This document shows, in pieces, positions 13,358 through 23,833 of a DNA stretch of 64,000 nt; positions within the stretch are counted from its first letter, which is position 1; each line of letters begins with the position of its first letter. The position numbers were made by a program, and so were the translations under genes. A model generated the notes under the pieces. It had not been told where the DNA came from. It worked only from the letters and a program-made list of their open reading frames with translations, and did no database searches. The stretch lies in assembly GCA_947683625.1 (NCBI GenBank), contig CANTUR010000675.1, positions 1,397,501 to 1,461,500 on the forward strand, written 5' to 3'. Origin of the DNA: Mallotus nudiflorus (taxonomy: Eukaryota; Streptophyta; Magnoliopsida; Malpighiales; Euphorbiaceae).

Positions 13358-13883
13358 CTAAAAAATGATGAACAGAACTAAGAAAATACACCATGAAACA
13401 ACAACAACAAAAATTGCCATTGTCATCTTCTTTTTATATTTCATTGATTCTTTAAGGGTTACTTTCTTCAGTCTTCTCAAGTCATGCCAAACTTCTGTAA
13501 TTATAACATAAATTTCACTATCGCTTGGTCCTCCCCTACTTCTCTTTAATGCCTTCAGTTGACTATTTTCTGCTTTAAGTATTTTGTTCTCAATCTTTAA
13601 ATAGTTAATAATATCCCTACTTCTACCATTACTAGCCTCCTCATGCCACTGAAAAAAGTCACAACCATTTTCCTAACATAAAAATCGCCATTATTATGCA
13701 TCACATCTCAAGTTTTTAAAAATAGAAATACAATCATTAAAAGAAAAAGAAATTCTTAGTCCAATTTACCTCATAATTTTGATAACCACAAAACCTTCGC
13801 CAAAGGTTATTCTTATTCCACAATGTCCATTTAGGTGCTTTTACTTGACAATGGCAATAGATTAGAGGTCCCTCATAATCCAT
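13358..13883 (-). CDS. GRF-type zinc-finger protein with coiled coil and C-terminal membrane segment
   Basis: Two minus-strand exons, 13770-13883 and 13358-13672, joined at GAG|GTAAAT and TTAG|GAAAAT, give an open 142-residue protein. Residues 1-50 form a GRF-like zinc finger: CHC, then LWRRFCGYQNYE, then NGCDFFQWHEE. A Lys/Glu/Leu-rich coiled coil (INYLKIENKILKAENSQLKA, about 60-85) and a C-terminal hydrophobic helix (IFVVVVSWCIFLVLFIIF, about 125-142) follow. This matches the architecture of plant At4g04775-like GRF proteins, which are often seen with transposons. The usual NPGRRF-x-GC core is altered to NLWRRFCGY, so one zinc ligand may be lost or displaced. A longer N-terminus (ATG at 13941-13943, APSVSSSSKLTRLR) is in the same frame but separated by a TGA at 13896-13898. 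The gene lies wholly inside the MULE. Confidence 0.75.
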
Positions 13884-14160
13884 CTCAAAATTATTTCACC
13901 TTAACCTTGTCAATTTTGATGATGATGACACAGATGGAGCCATTGTTGCTTAATATCTTCCTTTGCTTGAGATTTCTTTGTTTTTTTTCTAGGGTTGAAC
14001 TACTATTTTTTTTAACAAAGGTTCAACTACTATTTTGATACTCCATGAACTCCATCTCATTGACCTCTAACTTTTTTATTGACAGGGAAGAAGATACAAT
14101 TTAATGGCCATGTCACCAATTGATCTAACAGAACCAAATATCATCTGTCCAGCTAGGTAA

Positions 14161-14276
14161 AAAAGGGCTTAAATGGACTAAAAAAGGAAAACTCTAGGTT
14201 ATTTGAGCCTAAAATAAGATGGGGGGCTTATTTGAGCCTCGCTAAATATGTTAGGGGCAAAAATGAAGCTTTGCCC
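14161..14276 (-). repeat. MULE right terminal inverted repeat
   Basis: Inverted partner of 8811-8926. The terminal bases read CTTTGCCC in the plus direction, directly followed by the 9-bp ATTAAATTA duplication. Confidence 0.92.
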
Positions 14277-14355
14277 ATTAAATTATAAACATCAATTAAA
14301 ATTTTAATGGTTAACTAAAAAAATTATTTAAACTAATAAGTAAACTAATTATTAT

Positions 14356-14358
<3 letters not shown>

Positions 14359-14423
<65 letters not shown>
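14359..14423. repeat. (TA)n microsatellite
   Basis: About 32 TA units inside the remaining right part of the older long-TIR element. Confidence 0.95.
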
Positions 14424-14425
<2 letters not shown>

Positions 14426-14440
14426 CATTCATAATTTAAA

Positions 14441-14936
14441 ACAATCATCAATTTCAATAATTAATTTAAGTAATTTTTTGTTAGTCAACTATTAAAATTA
14501 AATTATGAATGAAACTGATAAAATTGTCAAATGTATATCACTTGATTCTAAAGTTTTTTTTTAATTTATGTCTAAAAATTTAAAAAAAATTTAAAAAAAA
14601 ATTTTCTAAAAATTATTCTATAAGCTTATTTTTTTTTAACTTTATAATTAGGTGATATATATTTCTAGAAAATATATATATATATATAATTTATTAAAAC
14701 AATCATATTTCAATAATTAATTTAAGTAATTTTTTGTTAGTCAACTATTAAAATTAAATTATGAATGAAATTGATAAAATTGTCATATGTATATCACTTG
14801 TTTCTAAAGTTTTTTTAAATTTTTTTGTCTAAAAAATTTAAAAAAATTCAAAAAAATAATTTTCTAAAAATTATTCTATAAGCTTATTTTTTTTAAACTT
14901 TATAATTAGGTGATATATATTTCTAGAAAAATTATC
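14441..14936. repeat. tandem direct duplication, about 258-bp unit
   Basis: The block starting ACAATCAT at 14441 recurs at 14699 with the same order of motifs (AATTAATTTAAGTAATTTT, GTTAGTCAACTATTAAAATT, ATTATTCTATAAGCTTATTT, AGGTGATATATATTTCTAGA). Only scattered differences separate the copies. Both lie in the interior of the older long-TIR element. Confidence 0.85.
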
Positions 14937-15150
14937 AATTTTATTTATTAATCTAAACAAAATTTCATTTGTTAACCATTAAAATTAAAAATTTGTTTGA
15001 CTTATAGGATTTAACTATAAGAATTTTGTTAAGATAAAAATCAAATATGATCCAATTTTAGAAGAAAAATTTTCTATTAAGACAAAAAAAGGTTTAAGGT
15101 CCAATGTTAACTTCGAGGTATAATTGAGGGTCCAATTTGATCCTTTGACC

Positions 15151-16149
15151 TATGCCTATATATTAGTAAATAATTTATATATTATAAATATTACGTTATA
15201 TATTTAATTAATTAAAAAGGGAAAAGATAAAACACACATTTAAATTACCTAACTTTTAATAGTATAATGTAAACAATAAATTTGTACAATTTGGCTATAT
15301 TAAATAAATGGAAATTTATAACAAGAAAGTATTTGAAAGCTTGATTAAACAAAAACATGAAAGCCATAAACTTTGAACAATTGAAAATTAAAAATATTAA
15401 ATTTGGTGTCAGTAGAGATGTGTTGATCCATGTCTTTTGTTGTTGATGATGATTGGTTATTTTGATTGGATTCCTTGTTGATGCCCCCATATGCTGCTTT
15501 TTCTTGCTTTTATACACAAATTTCTCCACTATTTTTATACAATTAATGCAAGCTAATTATTAATCTTCAGTTTCAACTTGTTACATGCAGTTTACTTATT
15601 TTTTAGCTTTTTAGTTCCTTAAAAAATTCTAGAGATTTCATTTATATTCTTTTCTCTGCAACTCAGCTCCTTAGCTTTAACTTCAATAACGTAAATTCTA
15701 GAAGTACAAATTCCAAAAGTTTCAATTTCCTTATTTATTAAGACTCTTGGGTTGGGCTTTCATAATTTGTGTATGGGCTAAAATTTTAAATTTGGGTACA
15801 AATAATGCAGCTCTTATAATTAGTTTGGGCGAAACTAATAACTAATTATATGAATATATATCCATAAAATAAAAGTTCTTTCTCATTTTCCATCTTTTTT
15901 TTTTCTTTTAAATTTTCTACACGAAACATTCTTTCATTCTCTTTTAAGTTGCTCATCAAGTTCATCTCCAAATTTTAATTTCTTAAAAAATTCACTTTAT
16001 CCATAACTTTGCTATTTAAAAAATTATAAAAATCACATTAATCTTTATCATCTTCTTAAGATTTTAACATCTCATTTCTTTTTTTCACCAAAACTTTTTT
16101 TAGTCAGCATCTCTTGCTTCCTTTTCGAAATGGTTAATTAATGTCTCCT
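15151..16149. other. AT-rich intergenic stretch, one weak small ORF
   Basis: A 94-codon minus-strand ORF (15245-15529, starting MEKFVYKSKKKQHMGAST) has a basic, Gln/His-rich front half and a hydrophobic back half. I recognise no family, and its composition follows the local AT richness, so it is not called as a gene. Nothing else is supported here. Confidence 0.4.
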
Positions 16150-16346
16150 TATTTGTACTGGCCAAATGGCCCAAACAGGTTAGAAGGGACTTGAATTTAT
16201 TTCTTGCCCTTATCACCACCCTGAGCTGGTGATAAGATGCTTATTTTTCAATACCATCTTTTGTGATATTGTAAAAGGCTCACACGAACCCATTTAAACA
16301 ATCAAACGGTGCTTGGGCCGATTTTCAATATTCTTAAGACCAAACA
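16150..16346 (+). repeat. LTR1 of the three-LTR array, internally deleted
   Basis: It keeps the first bases (ATTTGTACTGGCC) and the last roughly 175 bp (GGTTAGAAGGGACTTGAA onward). It lacks about 440 bp present in LTR2 and LTR3. Its terminal TG has become TA. Confidence 0.8.
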
Positions 16347-16984
16347 TCTTTTTGGCATGCCTAGTGGGATTCTTGTATGGCTATATGGACAAGATCATAA
16401 AAGATCAAACATATGGAGCTCTTAAGAAATGAAGTTCCAAGAGAGATCCATTCTAGGTTCACATATGCAATTGGTTAAATGTCCAAGATGCTTATGTCTT
16501 TCATTAAAAGTTTTGAAGAATTTAATATGGGTTTACATCATTTAGTGTCCACCCTTGAAGGAAGACCGATTATAGAGGATCTTAGAAAAAACTATAAAAA
16601 TCCAAAAGGAAGATCCACATACTTGCAAAATGGCAATTTTTAAATTCTTATGAGGCCAGATAGCAAGTTAGCAAATGACGAAGGATGATTCATCAGTCAA
16701 AATTCTAGGAGATCAAGTGCTCACTTTACCTTTGATCAATATGATTAGGTGAGAAAACAGGGGGTAGCTATTGAACATTATGAGATGGATAGGGCTTCAT
16801 CACTTTTTAATTATATATGTAGGCCTTTTAAGACCGATCAATCTTCTAGTAATTATGGTAAGGTGATAAAACTAAAGGCACCTGATGAGTTTGAGATAAA
16901 TCCAAACATGAGATTTCAAATGGGTTCATCACCTTACCAATATAAATCTAGGCACCTAAGACCGATCAATCTTTTTTAAAGGTT

Positions 16985-18306
16985 GCCTTAGCCAATCTTT
17001 TTTAGAATCTAAAATAACTTTTAAGTTCATTAGCCAATCAATAAAATTAGGGCCTGTGAGCCTATGTTGTTTGAGTATGATTAAAAGTGGGTTTAATGGT
17101 CTCATATTATCAAGTTTTTGCAAAGGTAGTAAGATTAATTAATGATATGACATTGTTTGTTATTTCCATTAGATTTTATCTCTAATCATAATGGCCTCCC
17201 ACCAATTTAGCAAATCCCACACTTCCAAAATAGGAAATGAAAATCCCTTGTTAGATTAATTTCTAGTAGGTGATGGAGTTCGTAATGGGTTACTAATATT
17301 CTTCAAGTACACTTTGCCATTCTTGGAATATTAGTTCTCATTAAGTGGATAACTCTTGTCCATCACATCTCATATGAGGTTCCATCAATTTGGCTCATAA
17401 TGCTTAGAAATCTCAGGCACATATTGTTGTTTTTAACCTCTTTACATTAGTTAGGTCCATACTATTGAATCAGTGTGGTGTATGGATTTGAACACTACAA
17501 ACCTCAAGTACTCTTATTTGCCATTCTTGGCCTATAGTGTATCCATACACCCACAACATCTCTTGCTTAACAGTAACACTACATAAATCTCTTGAGCCTT
17601 ATGTACACCCCTATGTATCCATAGCTAATGCATATAATCCCAAAACCATGCATGATATTGCTTCAATGGAGAGCCTAGACCTAAATTTAATTTGGAAGAT
17701 TTTTGGGTCTTTAATTAAGGTCTCACTTTGCACATTAGCCAATTTATATACAAATAATATACATATATACATCATGGCATCATGACATATGCACATAGCA
17801 TGTAACAACATATATATCATGCATGATAGATGCACAAATATGGAGTGATCATGGGCCTTTCTTTATCCTATTCTAACTCTTAGAATATATTATGGGTCTT
17901 GTGATTATGGGACTTGTCACCATCTCCAAGGATCTTCAATTTGAACACTTTAAGCTCCATGTCATAACTCTTGTCATTTACAATTAATTCTTGACATACC
18001 AAGGTGAATATTACATTCTAATTCTATATAATTAACATTTAATTACACACCAAATAGTAAAAATTAATTATTATTATAAAACCAATGATGTAATTTAAGT
18101 CCATGATCATTCCATGTATGTATGTCAAGCATAAAGCAAGTAGGATATAACTATTACATGTTAGGATTAATTTCAACCACTTTTTAAGCCATTTTAACAT
18201 ATGTAAGTTCATAACACTTATAGCTAACATCAAGTATAATCATAAAAATTGCAATTATAAATTAATTTTAGCATGTGTAAAGTGTAAAAAGTTGCTTTGA
18301 TACCAT
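16985..18306 (-). mobile_element. probable internal part of a minus-oriented Copia-type element fragment
   Basis: It lies next to a minus-oriented LTR whose primer-binding-like site reads, on the minus strand, ATGGTATCAAAGC at about 18293-18306, close to the initiator-Met tRNA site TGGTATCAGAGC. I see no gag or pol coding in these 1.3 kb, and no second LTR at the left end, so the fragment is truncated or was non-coding. The left junction with the array is uncertain by some tens of bases. Confidence 0.45.
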
Positions 18307-20609
18307 TGAAAGGAAATGGTTATGCAACAATCAAGTGTGGTGAACACATGTCTTAAATAGGGTGAAATTTCAAAACTTTCAATTGCATAACACTTCATCA
18401 CATTAAAATTTCCATTTCCATAGATTCATTTGAATTTTACATATAGCTAAACTGCACATTAATATGTAAAACAATAACTTAGGAAGTCTAAGTTTAAGAA
18501 TACTTACAAACTCCTAAGTTTGACGTAGAGCATAATAGTTATCTACAAGCTTTGATGTAGTTAGGTTCAACCCTTGAATCAGCCTCCCAAGTGTGAGGCC
18601 TCTAGCTTGAAATACCAAAGCTTCACCAATCACCTTTTTACCTTGATTTAGTTGGTAGCAAGTGCCCTCTCAAATGACCCTCACAAATCTTGCACTAATT
18701 TAATCTCCTTGCAAGAACACTAGGGTTTATGTTTACTAAATGTTGTTTCTACTTTTTGCTATCTCTCACCATTCTTTGTAAATTTTTTAGGCCATATATA
18801 TAAAGAAAGTAGCCACCTCATGACATCACCCATGACATCACAAGCATACCTCTTGACATCATCCATGACATCATAAGCATACCTCTTGACATCATTCATG
18901 ACATTATAAGAAAACCTCTTGAAATCATCTATAACATTTTAGGCATGCAACTTGACATAGTAAGTATACAATTTATATAAGTAACTCACTAGTGTACAAA
19001 GAAGAATGTAAAACATACATCTTGTGTGTAATGTCTACATTCATCCTCTCATATTTATCAATGTGATAAATACATGTAACCTAATCTTTTCTTTTGCTAA
19101 AGTTAACATTTTACACTTAAGTGATAACGTGTGATTAACATGACAAGCCTAATAAGCCAAGCTTAATAATTATCATGTCCATAGTCAATATTATACACAT
19201 AAAGGATAATGCATGCCTAATATGACAATTTTTGACCAAGTCATGTTCATATGGATTTAGTCTTAGTAATATTAATTTATAATTAATTAATATGAGATAT
19301 TAATTAAAGTATTAAATTAATAATATATATGTTGTCTTGGATTAATGGCCCAAGAGTTTGGGCCTAGGCACAAAGAGTTTTGGATTAACGATTAATCTAA
19401 AATAATGAGAAAGCTCATGAACCTAATCTAGGCTCATTGGATTTCATGATATGCTAGAATCATTGCTTAAAGTATAAATCCAATTAAATTAATCTTAATT
19501 ATTTGATTAAAAACTTTAATTAATAATTAGATTAATATTGATAATGATTTGGTAAACTCTTTTAGGTGTGACTTACTAGGTTTATGTCTAATTGGCAATA
19601 AAAAGATAATATCAACACTTGATATTATTTGAAGCTCTTTTCAAGTCTAAATGTGAAAATCCCAATTATACACATTTAGTTCTCATAAGTTGTGAATGAC
19701 CCCTAATATCGATATCATAACTACCCAATTAAAAATGAATGCATGTATTGATTCACATGAACCCTTTGGTCATAATTATCGTGCACTAAAATCCCTTTAT
19801 TATAAGATCCTGATATAGCCTAGAGTCATGGTTTAGTCAAACTCTAATAGCTAAATCATATAACCTCATCTCAAGTTATAATTCTTGATAAAACATAACA
19901 AATACTAGAAATACATTTCTAGCACTGAAACTCTTTTAGACTGTGTTATGTTTGTCCTGGCTAGGAATAAATTTAGATAGTATAGGATCTTATCCTGATT
20001 CACTTTAGGTAATGAATCCTATCTTGGTCGAACACTCATTCCTACATTTAACTGACTATAGCCACCATACACTATATACCCATGTGTGATTAACATAAGT
20101 ATGCAAGTGGTAATAAAACCTAACCACTTAAATGTTGATGACTGTGTTACTTCAGGTCAGAGGACTATATGCACCATTATGACATAGATTGTGATTGTTG
20201 ACTGTAAGTGAATATCCATGCAACCACAAATCTAATGTCATGTTTAATCCACCCATCACATAAGTATTCACATGTTTATTCTGATATCTTATATCAAGTA
20301 GCATGAGACTCACTATAACCCACTATTAGTATCACATACTAATTAAGGAAAATAGATAGAGGTGATAGTCAAATTAATATTACCTAAATATTAATTTATC
20401 GACTACGAACAATTTATAGCATATGTACAAAATAAATCTGTCACTCATATTATCAACTCTTGATAATAGATTTATTTAACATTATGCTAATGGGTGAATA
20501 TTCAATTAAATAAACATTTTGTATAAAAGAATCTTCTTTATTGCGATTTGGAATTTTTACAATGTCAAAATATATGATTGGCCTCTAAGGCATACTACCT
20601 ATGCTAACA
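18307..20609 (-). repeat. long Copia-type LTR, minus orientation
   Basis: Read on the minus strand it starts TGTTAGCATAGGTAGTATGC followed by CTTAGAGGCCAATCATATAT, a common start for plant Copia LTRs. It ends CCATTTCCTTTCA directly before the primer-binding-like site. A TATA-like CTTTATATATATGG (about 18793-18806, minus strand) lies just downstream of a 33-bp tandem array. At about 2.3 kb it is long for this superfamily. Confidence 0.55.
18816..18960. repeat. 33-bp tandem repeat, four units
   Basis: Units start at 18816, 18849, 18882 and 18915. The core reads CCTCTTGACATCATCCATGA and continues CATCATAAGCATA. Units diverge progressively toward higher coordinates. The array lies immediately upstream of the TATA-like motif of the minus-oriented LTR. 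Confidence 0.92.
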
Positions 20610-22289
20610 CTTGAGACCAATCAATCTTTTTCAAAGGCTACCTTAGAAAAATCTAGTGTTGATTCGAGACTTATTCCTAGACTGATGAGTCAGCCTTGCT
20701 TTGAAGTTAAAGTTCTAGATGAGGCAATTGAAGAAATAGTCACATCTTCATCTTATAATAAAGCCTTCCAATATCCAAAAGGAGGAACTGAAGACCAATC
20801 TAGAGAAATTCAATCAAATTCTAAGGCATTCAAACTAAGAGCTTTAAAAAAGTGGCAGAGCCATAATCTCAAACTCAAAATTTTTAAGAGGCTTTGGTAC
20901 CCAAAGAGGGTAAAAAGGGCCAACAAAAGTGTTTAAGGCGAATGCAAACTGAATGGATTAGAAAAGATATTAAAGATGAGCTAAAAAGACCTTAAGTTAT
21001 AAGTGATAGGGTAAGAAAGAATGAGTCAAACGAGTATAACCTATTGCCTTATGAAGTGCAAGGGGGTACAATTAAAAGGGTGTGCAAAGTAAGACCTTTT
21101 AAGAAATTTTTTTATGTTCAATGTGCATAAGAGGACAAGATATAAACACATTCGGTCACACTAGGGCATATTTCCTATAAATTTAGCATCTGATGAAGAT
21201 ATTTAATTATGGTCGATCAAGATCATTTGAAAGAAAATACATATTGTGGAAGTCAATCACTTAGCACAGTTAGCCATAGGTAAGTATTCTTTGGTCACTT
21301 CAATTAATCTTTTTCCTTACTATAGAGTTGTGTTCATGATAGAACAATTAAACATTAAAAATTTGGTCATTAAATTACTTAGATATGTTGGTTCGGTCAA
21401 GAAGAGAATCATAGGGAAGTGCCAAGGTGAAGTGTAATATTAACTTTGGTCATATAGACCGAATCAATAAAGTGAGTAATTAAAAAAAAGGGACCTTAAA
21501 TTGGTAGAAGTGGTTTCGATTGGTCAAGACCAAGTGTGATGTTTTGTGGAGTGAAATATTAGCTAAAAGGGTTTAAGACTGATTAATAAAAAGAGGAGTT
21601 GGTCAAGGGTCATGGAATATAGTTGGTCATATTATATGTGGATGGCCATTTGAAATCTTAAGTAACCAATTAAAAATAATAATAATAATAAAAAGGACTA
21701 AATTAATTGGTCATGGAAGTATGGCCATGAGTGCAAAAATTGGTAAAATAAATCTCATACAAAATGAATGTCTGATTTAGCATTAAGGCCATTGGTCGTG
21801 GGAAAATTCTTGGCAAACTAATATAAGAAATAGATTTAGTAGGCCATCAGTCATGGTTATATATTTATATATATAGCCATTCATGGAAGTTGGGGAATTT
21901 TGAGTGCTAATCGATCATATATATCATGAGTTAATTATGAGAACGTTGGTGCATGATTCGGTCATAAAAAAAAAGACCGATGTTATACAATTCAGTCATA
22001 TAAAAAATCAATCATTAATTAAGTAAAGGTTATCAATTACAGTAATTGCTTAATCTAAAGGTATGTAAGGCCGATTGAACAAATTTTGGTCCTAGATATT
22101 GTATTGTTTTTATTTCTTTAATCGGTTATAACAAATTTTAACGTCATGTTTATTTTTAATTACTTTGATCGATTAAAAAAATTGACCGATGGAAAAGTTT
22201 GGTTGGTAGTTCAATTGAAAATATTTAGGCCAGTTTACAGGGTAGAATCTTCCTTTTAGTTTGTCTTCAATTCAAAGTCTGAGGGGCAT

Positions 22290-22926
22290 TGTTTGTACTG
22301 GCCTAAGCTCTTATCAAAAGCACTCAATAGGCTTGATGCACTTTAGAAGATGGATTCACTATTTAACAAGTCCAACTCACTCTTAAATGCCCACACATTT
22401 GCTTAAATATGGATTATGGTAGTAAAGTGGGTGCATCTTTTATTTTTAGCATGTTTTATACATTTCCTTAGATATGAATTATTGCCTTATTGTAATTTAA
22501 GAAGGTTTTTATTATGATTTATTTCCTTAAGTAAGATTAGGTAATTTTTAAGATTAGGTTATTTCCTTGTTTAGTCAGGTTCTAAGCTTAGAAAAGCCAA
22601 AGAATTTGTATTGTAAAAGTTCTTTATACAGTTTTCAATCAAAACTCAATATATTGCTCTAAGCTAATTTATCAGACCCAGTGTCTATTTTTATCCAGAC
22701 CCCAATGATCAATAGCTTCTTGATGAAGCAAATCTCCTATTTGATCTAAATCATATAGGTTAAAAGGGACTTGAACCTATTTCTTGCCCCTGTCACCACC
22801 CTGAGCTGGTGGTAAAACTCTTATTCTTTAATACCATCTTCTATGATATTGTAAAAGGCTCACACTAACCTATTTAAATAATCAAAAGGTGCTTGGGTTG
22901 ATTCTCAATATCCTTGAGGTCAAACA
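22290..22926 (+). repeat. LTR2 of the three-LTR array (shared middle LTR)
   Basis: A 637-bp repeat that is nearly full length compared with LTR3. It contains AAATGCCCACACATTTGC, the TTTCCTTAAGTAAGATTAGG block and ACCCTGAGCTGGTGGTAAAA. It serves as the 3' LTR of copy A and the 5' LTR of copy B. Confidence 0.85.
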
Positions 22927-23344
22927 TCTTTTTAGCACACTCGGTGGAACTGTTGTATGCTTGTATAAATAAGATGATAGAAGATCAACATATGGAGCTC
23001 TGAAGAAATGAAGTTCCAAGAGAGATCCATTCCAGGTTCGCAGATGCAATTGATTAAACGTCTAAGATGCTTATGTCATTCATTGAAATTTCTAAAGCCA
23101 TAATAGGCATATAGAAGAATTTAATGTAGGTTTACATCATTTGGTGTCCACCTTTAAAGGAAGATCGATTGTAGAGGATCCTAGACAAAAATATAAAGAT
23201 CTAAGAGGAAGATCTACATACTTGAAAAATGGCAATTTTCAAATTCTTAGGAGGCCAGATAGTAAGTTAGCAAATGACAAAGGATGATTAATCGATCAAA
23301 ATTCCTGGAGATCAAGTGCTCACTTCATATTTGATCAATATGAT

Positions 23345-23833
23345 TGGTTGAGAAAATAGGGGGCAAGTATTGAACATTATGAGATGGATAGGGCTTCATC
23401 ACCTTTTGATTATGTATTTAGGCCTTTTAAGACCGATCAATCTTTTAGTAATTATAATAGGGTGATAAAACTAAGGGCACCTGATGAGTTTGAGATAAAT
23501 CCAAACATTAGATTTCAGATGGGTTCATCACTTTGCTAGTATGAATCTAGGCCATTTGAGATTGATCAATCTTTTTTAAAGGTTGCTTTAGAAAAATCTA
23601 GTGTTGATTTGGGACTTATTCCTAGACTGATGAGTCAACCTTGCCTTGAAGTTAAAGTTCTAAATAAGGCAATTAAAGAAATAGTCACATCTTCATATTG
23701 TAATAAAGCCTTCCAACATCCAAAAGGAGGAACTAAAGACCTATCTAAAGAAATTCAGTCAAATTTTAAGGCATTCAAACTAAGAGTTTTAAAAAAGTGG
23801 CAGAGGCATAAGCTCGAACTCAAAAATTTTTAA
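23345..23833 (+). pseudogene. unrecognised internal ORF of array copy B
   Basis: One frame can be followed from EHYEMDRASSPFDYVFRPF through APDEFEINPNIRFQMGSS. It then passes one TAG into FLKVALEKSSVDLGLIPRL and ends LELKNF at 23833. It matches copy A piece by piece. The sequence has an internal RPF-x-x-DQSF repeat and a basic end. No retroviral enzyme signature is present and the function is unknown. Confidence 0.45.

Larger units (their letters stand above)
8811..14276 (+). mobile_element. Mutator-like element (MULE), 5.47 kb, with TIRs and 9-bp duplication
   Basis: Both ends carry the same inverted sequence starting GGGCAAAG, 116 bp long and roughly 85-90% alike by eye. The flanking 9-mers are ATTAAAATA (8802-8810) and ATTAAATTA (14277-14285), identical but for one base, as expected for MULE insertion. 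Inside are a plus-strand MURA-type transposase (decayed) and a minus-strand GRF zinc-finger gene. With stops and a frameshift in the transposase, this copy should be unable to move itself, but its ends look usable in trans. It landed in the left arm of an older long-TIR element. Confidence 0.93.
8670..15150. mobile_element. older long-TIR element, split by the MULE
   Basis: The left arm begins GGCCAAAGGGTTAAATTG at 8670. The reverse complement of the right end begins GGTCAAAGGATCAAATTG at 15150, and both arms share ATTGGACCTTAAA and further blocks. The similarity continues on the left side beyond the MULE: TTTTAATGGTTAAC near 14307-14325 pairs with the same motif in the right arm near 14970. 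The arms are therefore about 200-220 bp long, and the element was roughly 1 kb before the MULE landed in its left arm. I found no convincing target duplication and no coding capacity, so the superfamily is open (MULE-MITE or foldback type). Confidence 0.65.
16749..20936 (+). pseudogene. unrecognised internal ORF of array copy A, interrupted
   Basis: The two open pieces 16749-16979 and 20601-20936 correspond to one reading frame in copy B. The predicted protein has a repeated motif (RPFKTDQSS, later RPINLF/RPFEIDQSF), APDEFEINPNMRFQMGSS, and a basic C-terminal part (KAFKLRALKKWQSHNLKLK). It resembles no gag or enzyme domain that I know. The Copia-type fragment lies between the pieces. Confidence 0.45.

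Noticed and set aside
15245..15529. Small secreted or peptide-hormone gene
   Set aside because: No signal peptide at the start, no known motif, and composition like the surrounding AT-rich DNA.
17537..17835. Overlapping ORFs on both strands
   Set aside because: Chance ORFs in Copia-fragment sequence; no domain and no codon bias.
18816..18960. CRISPR-like array
   Set aside because: The 33-bp units are directly adjacent without spacers and lie in a plant LTR.
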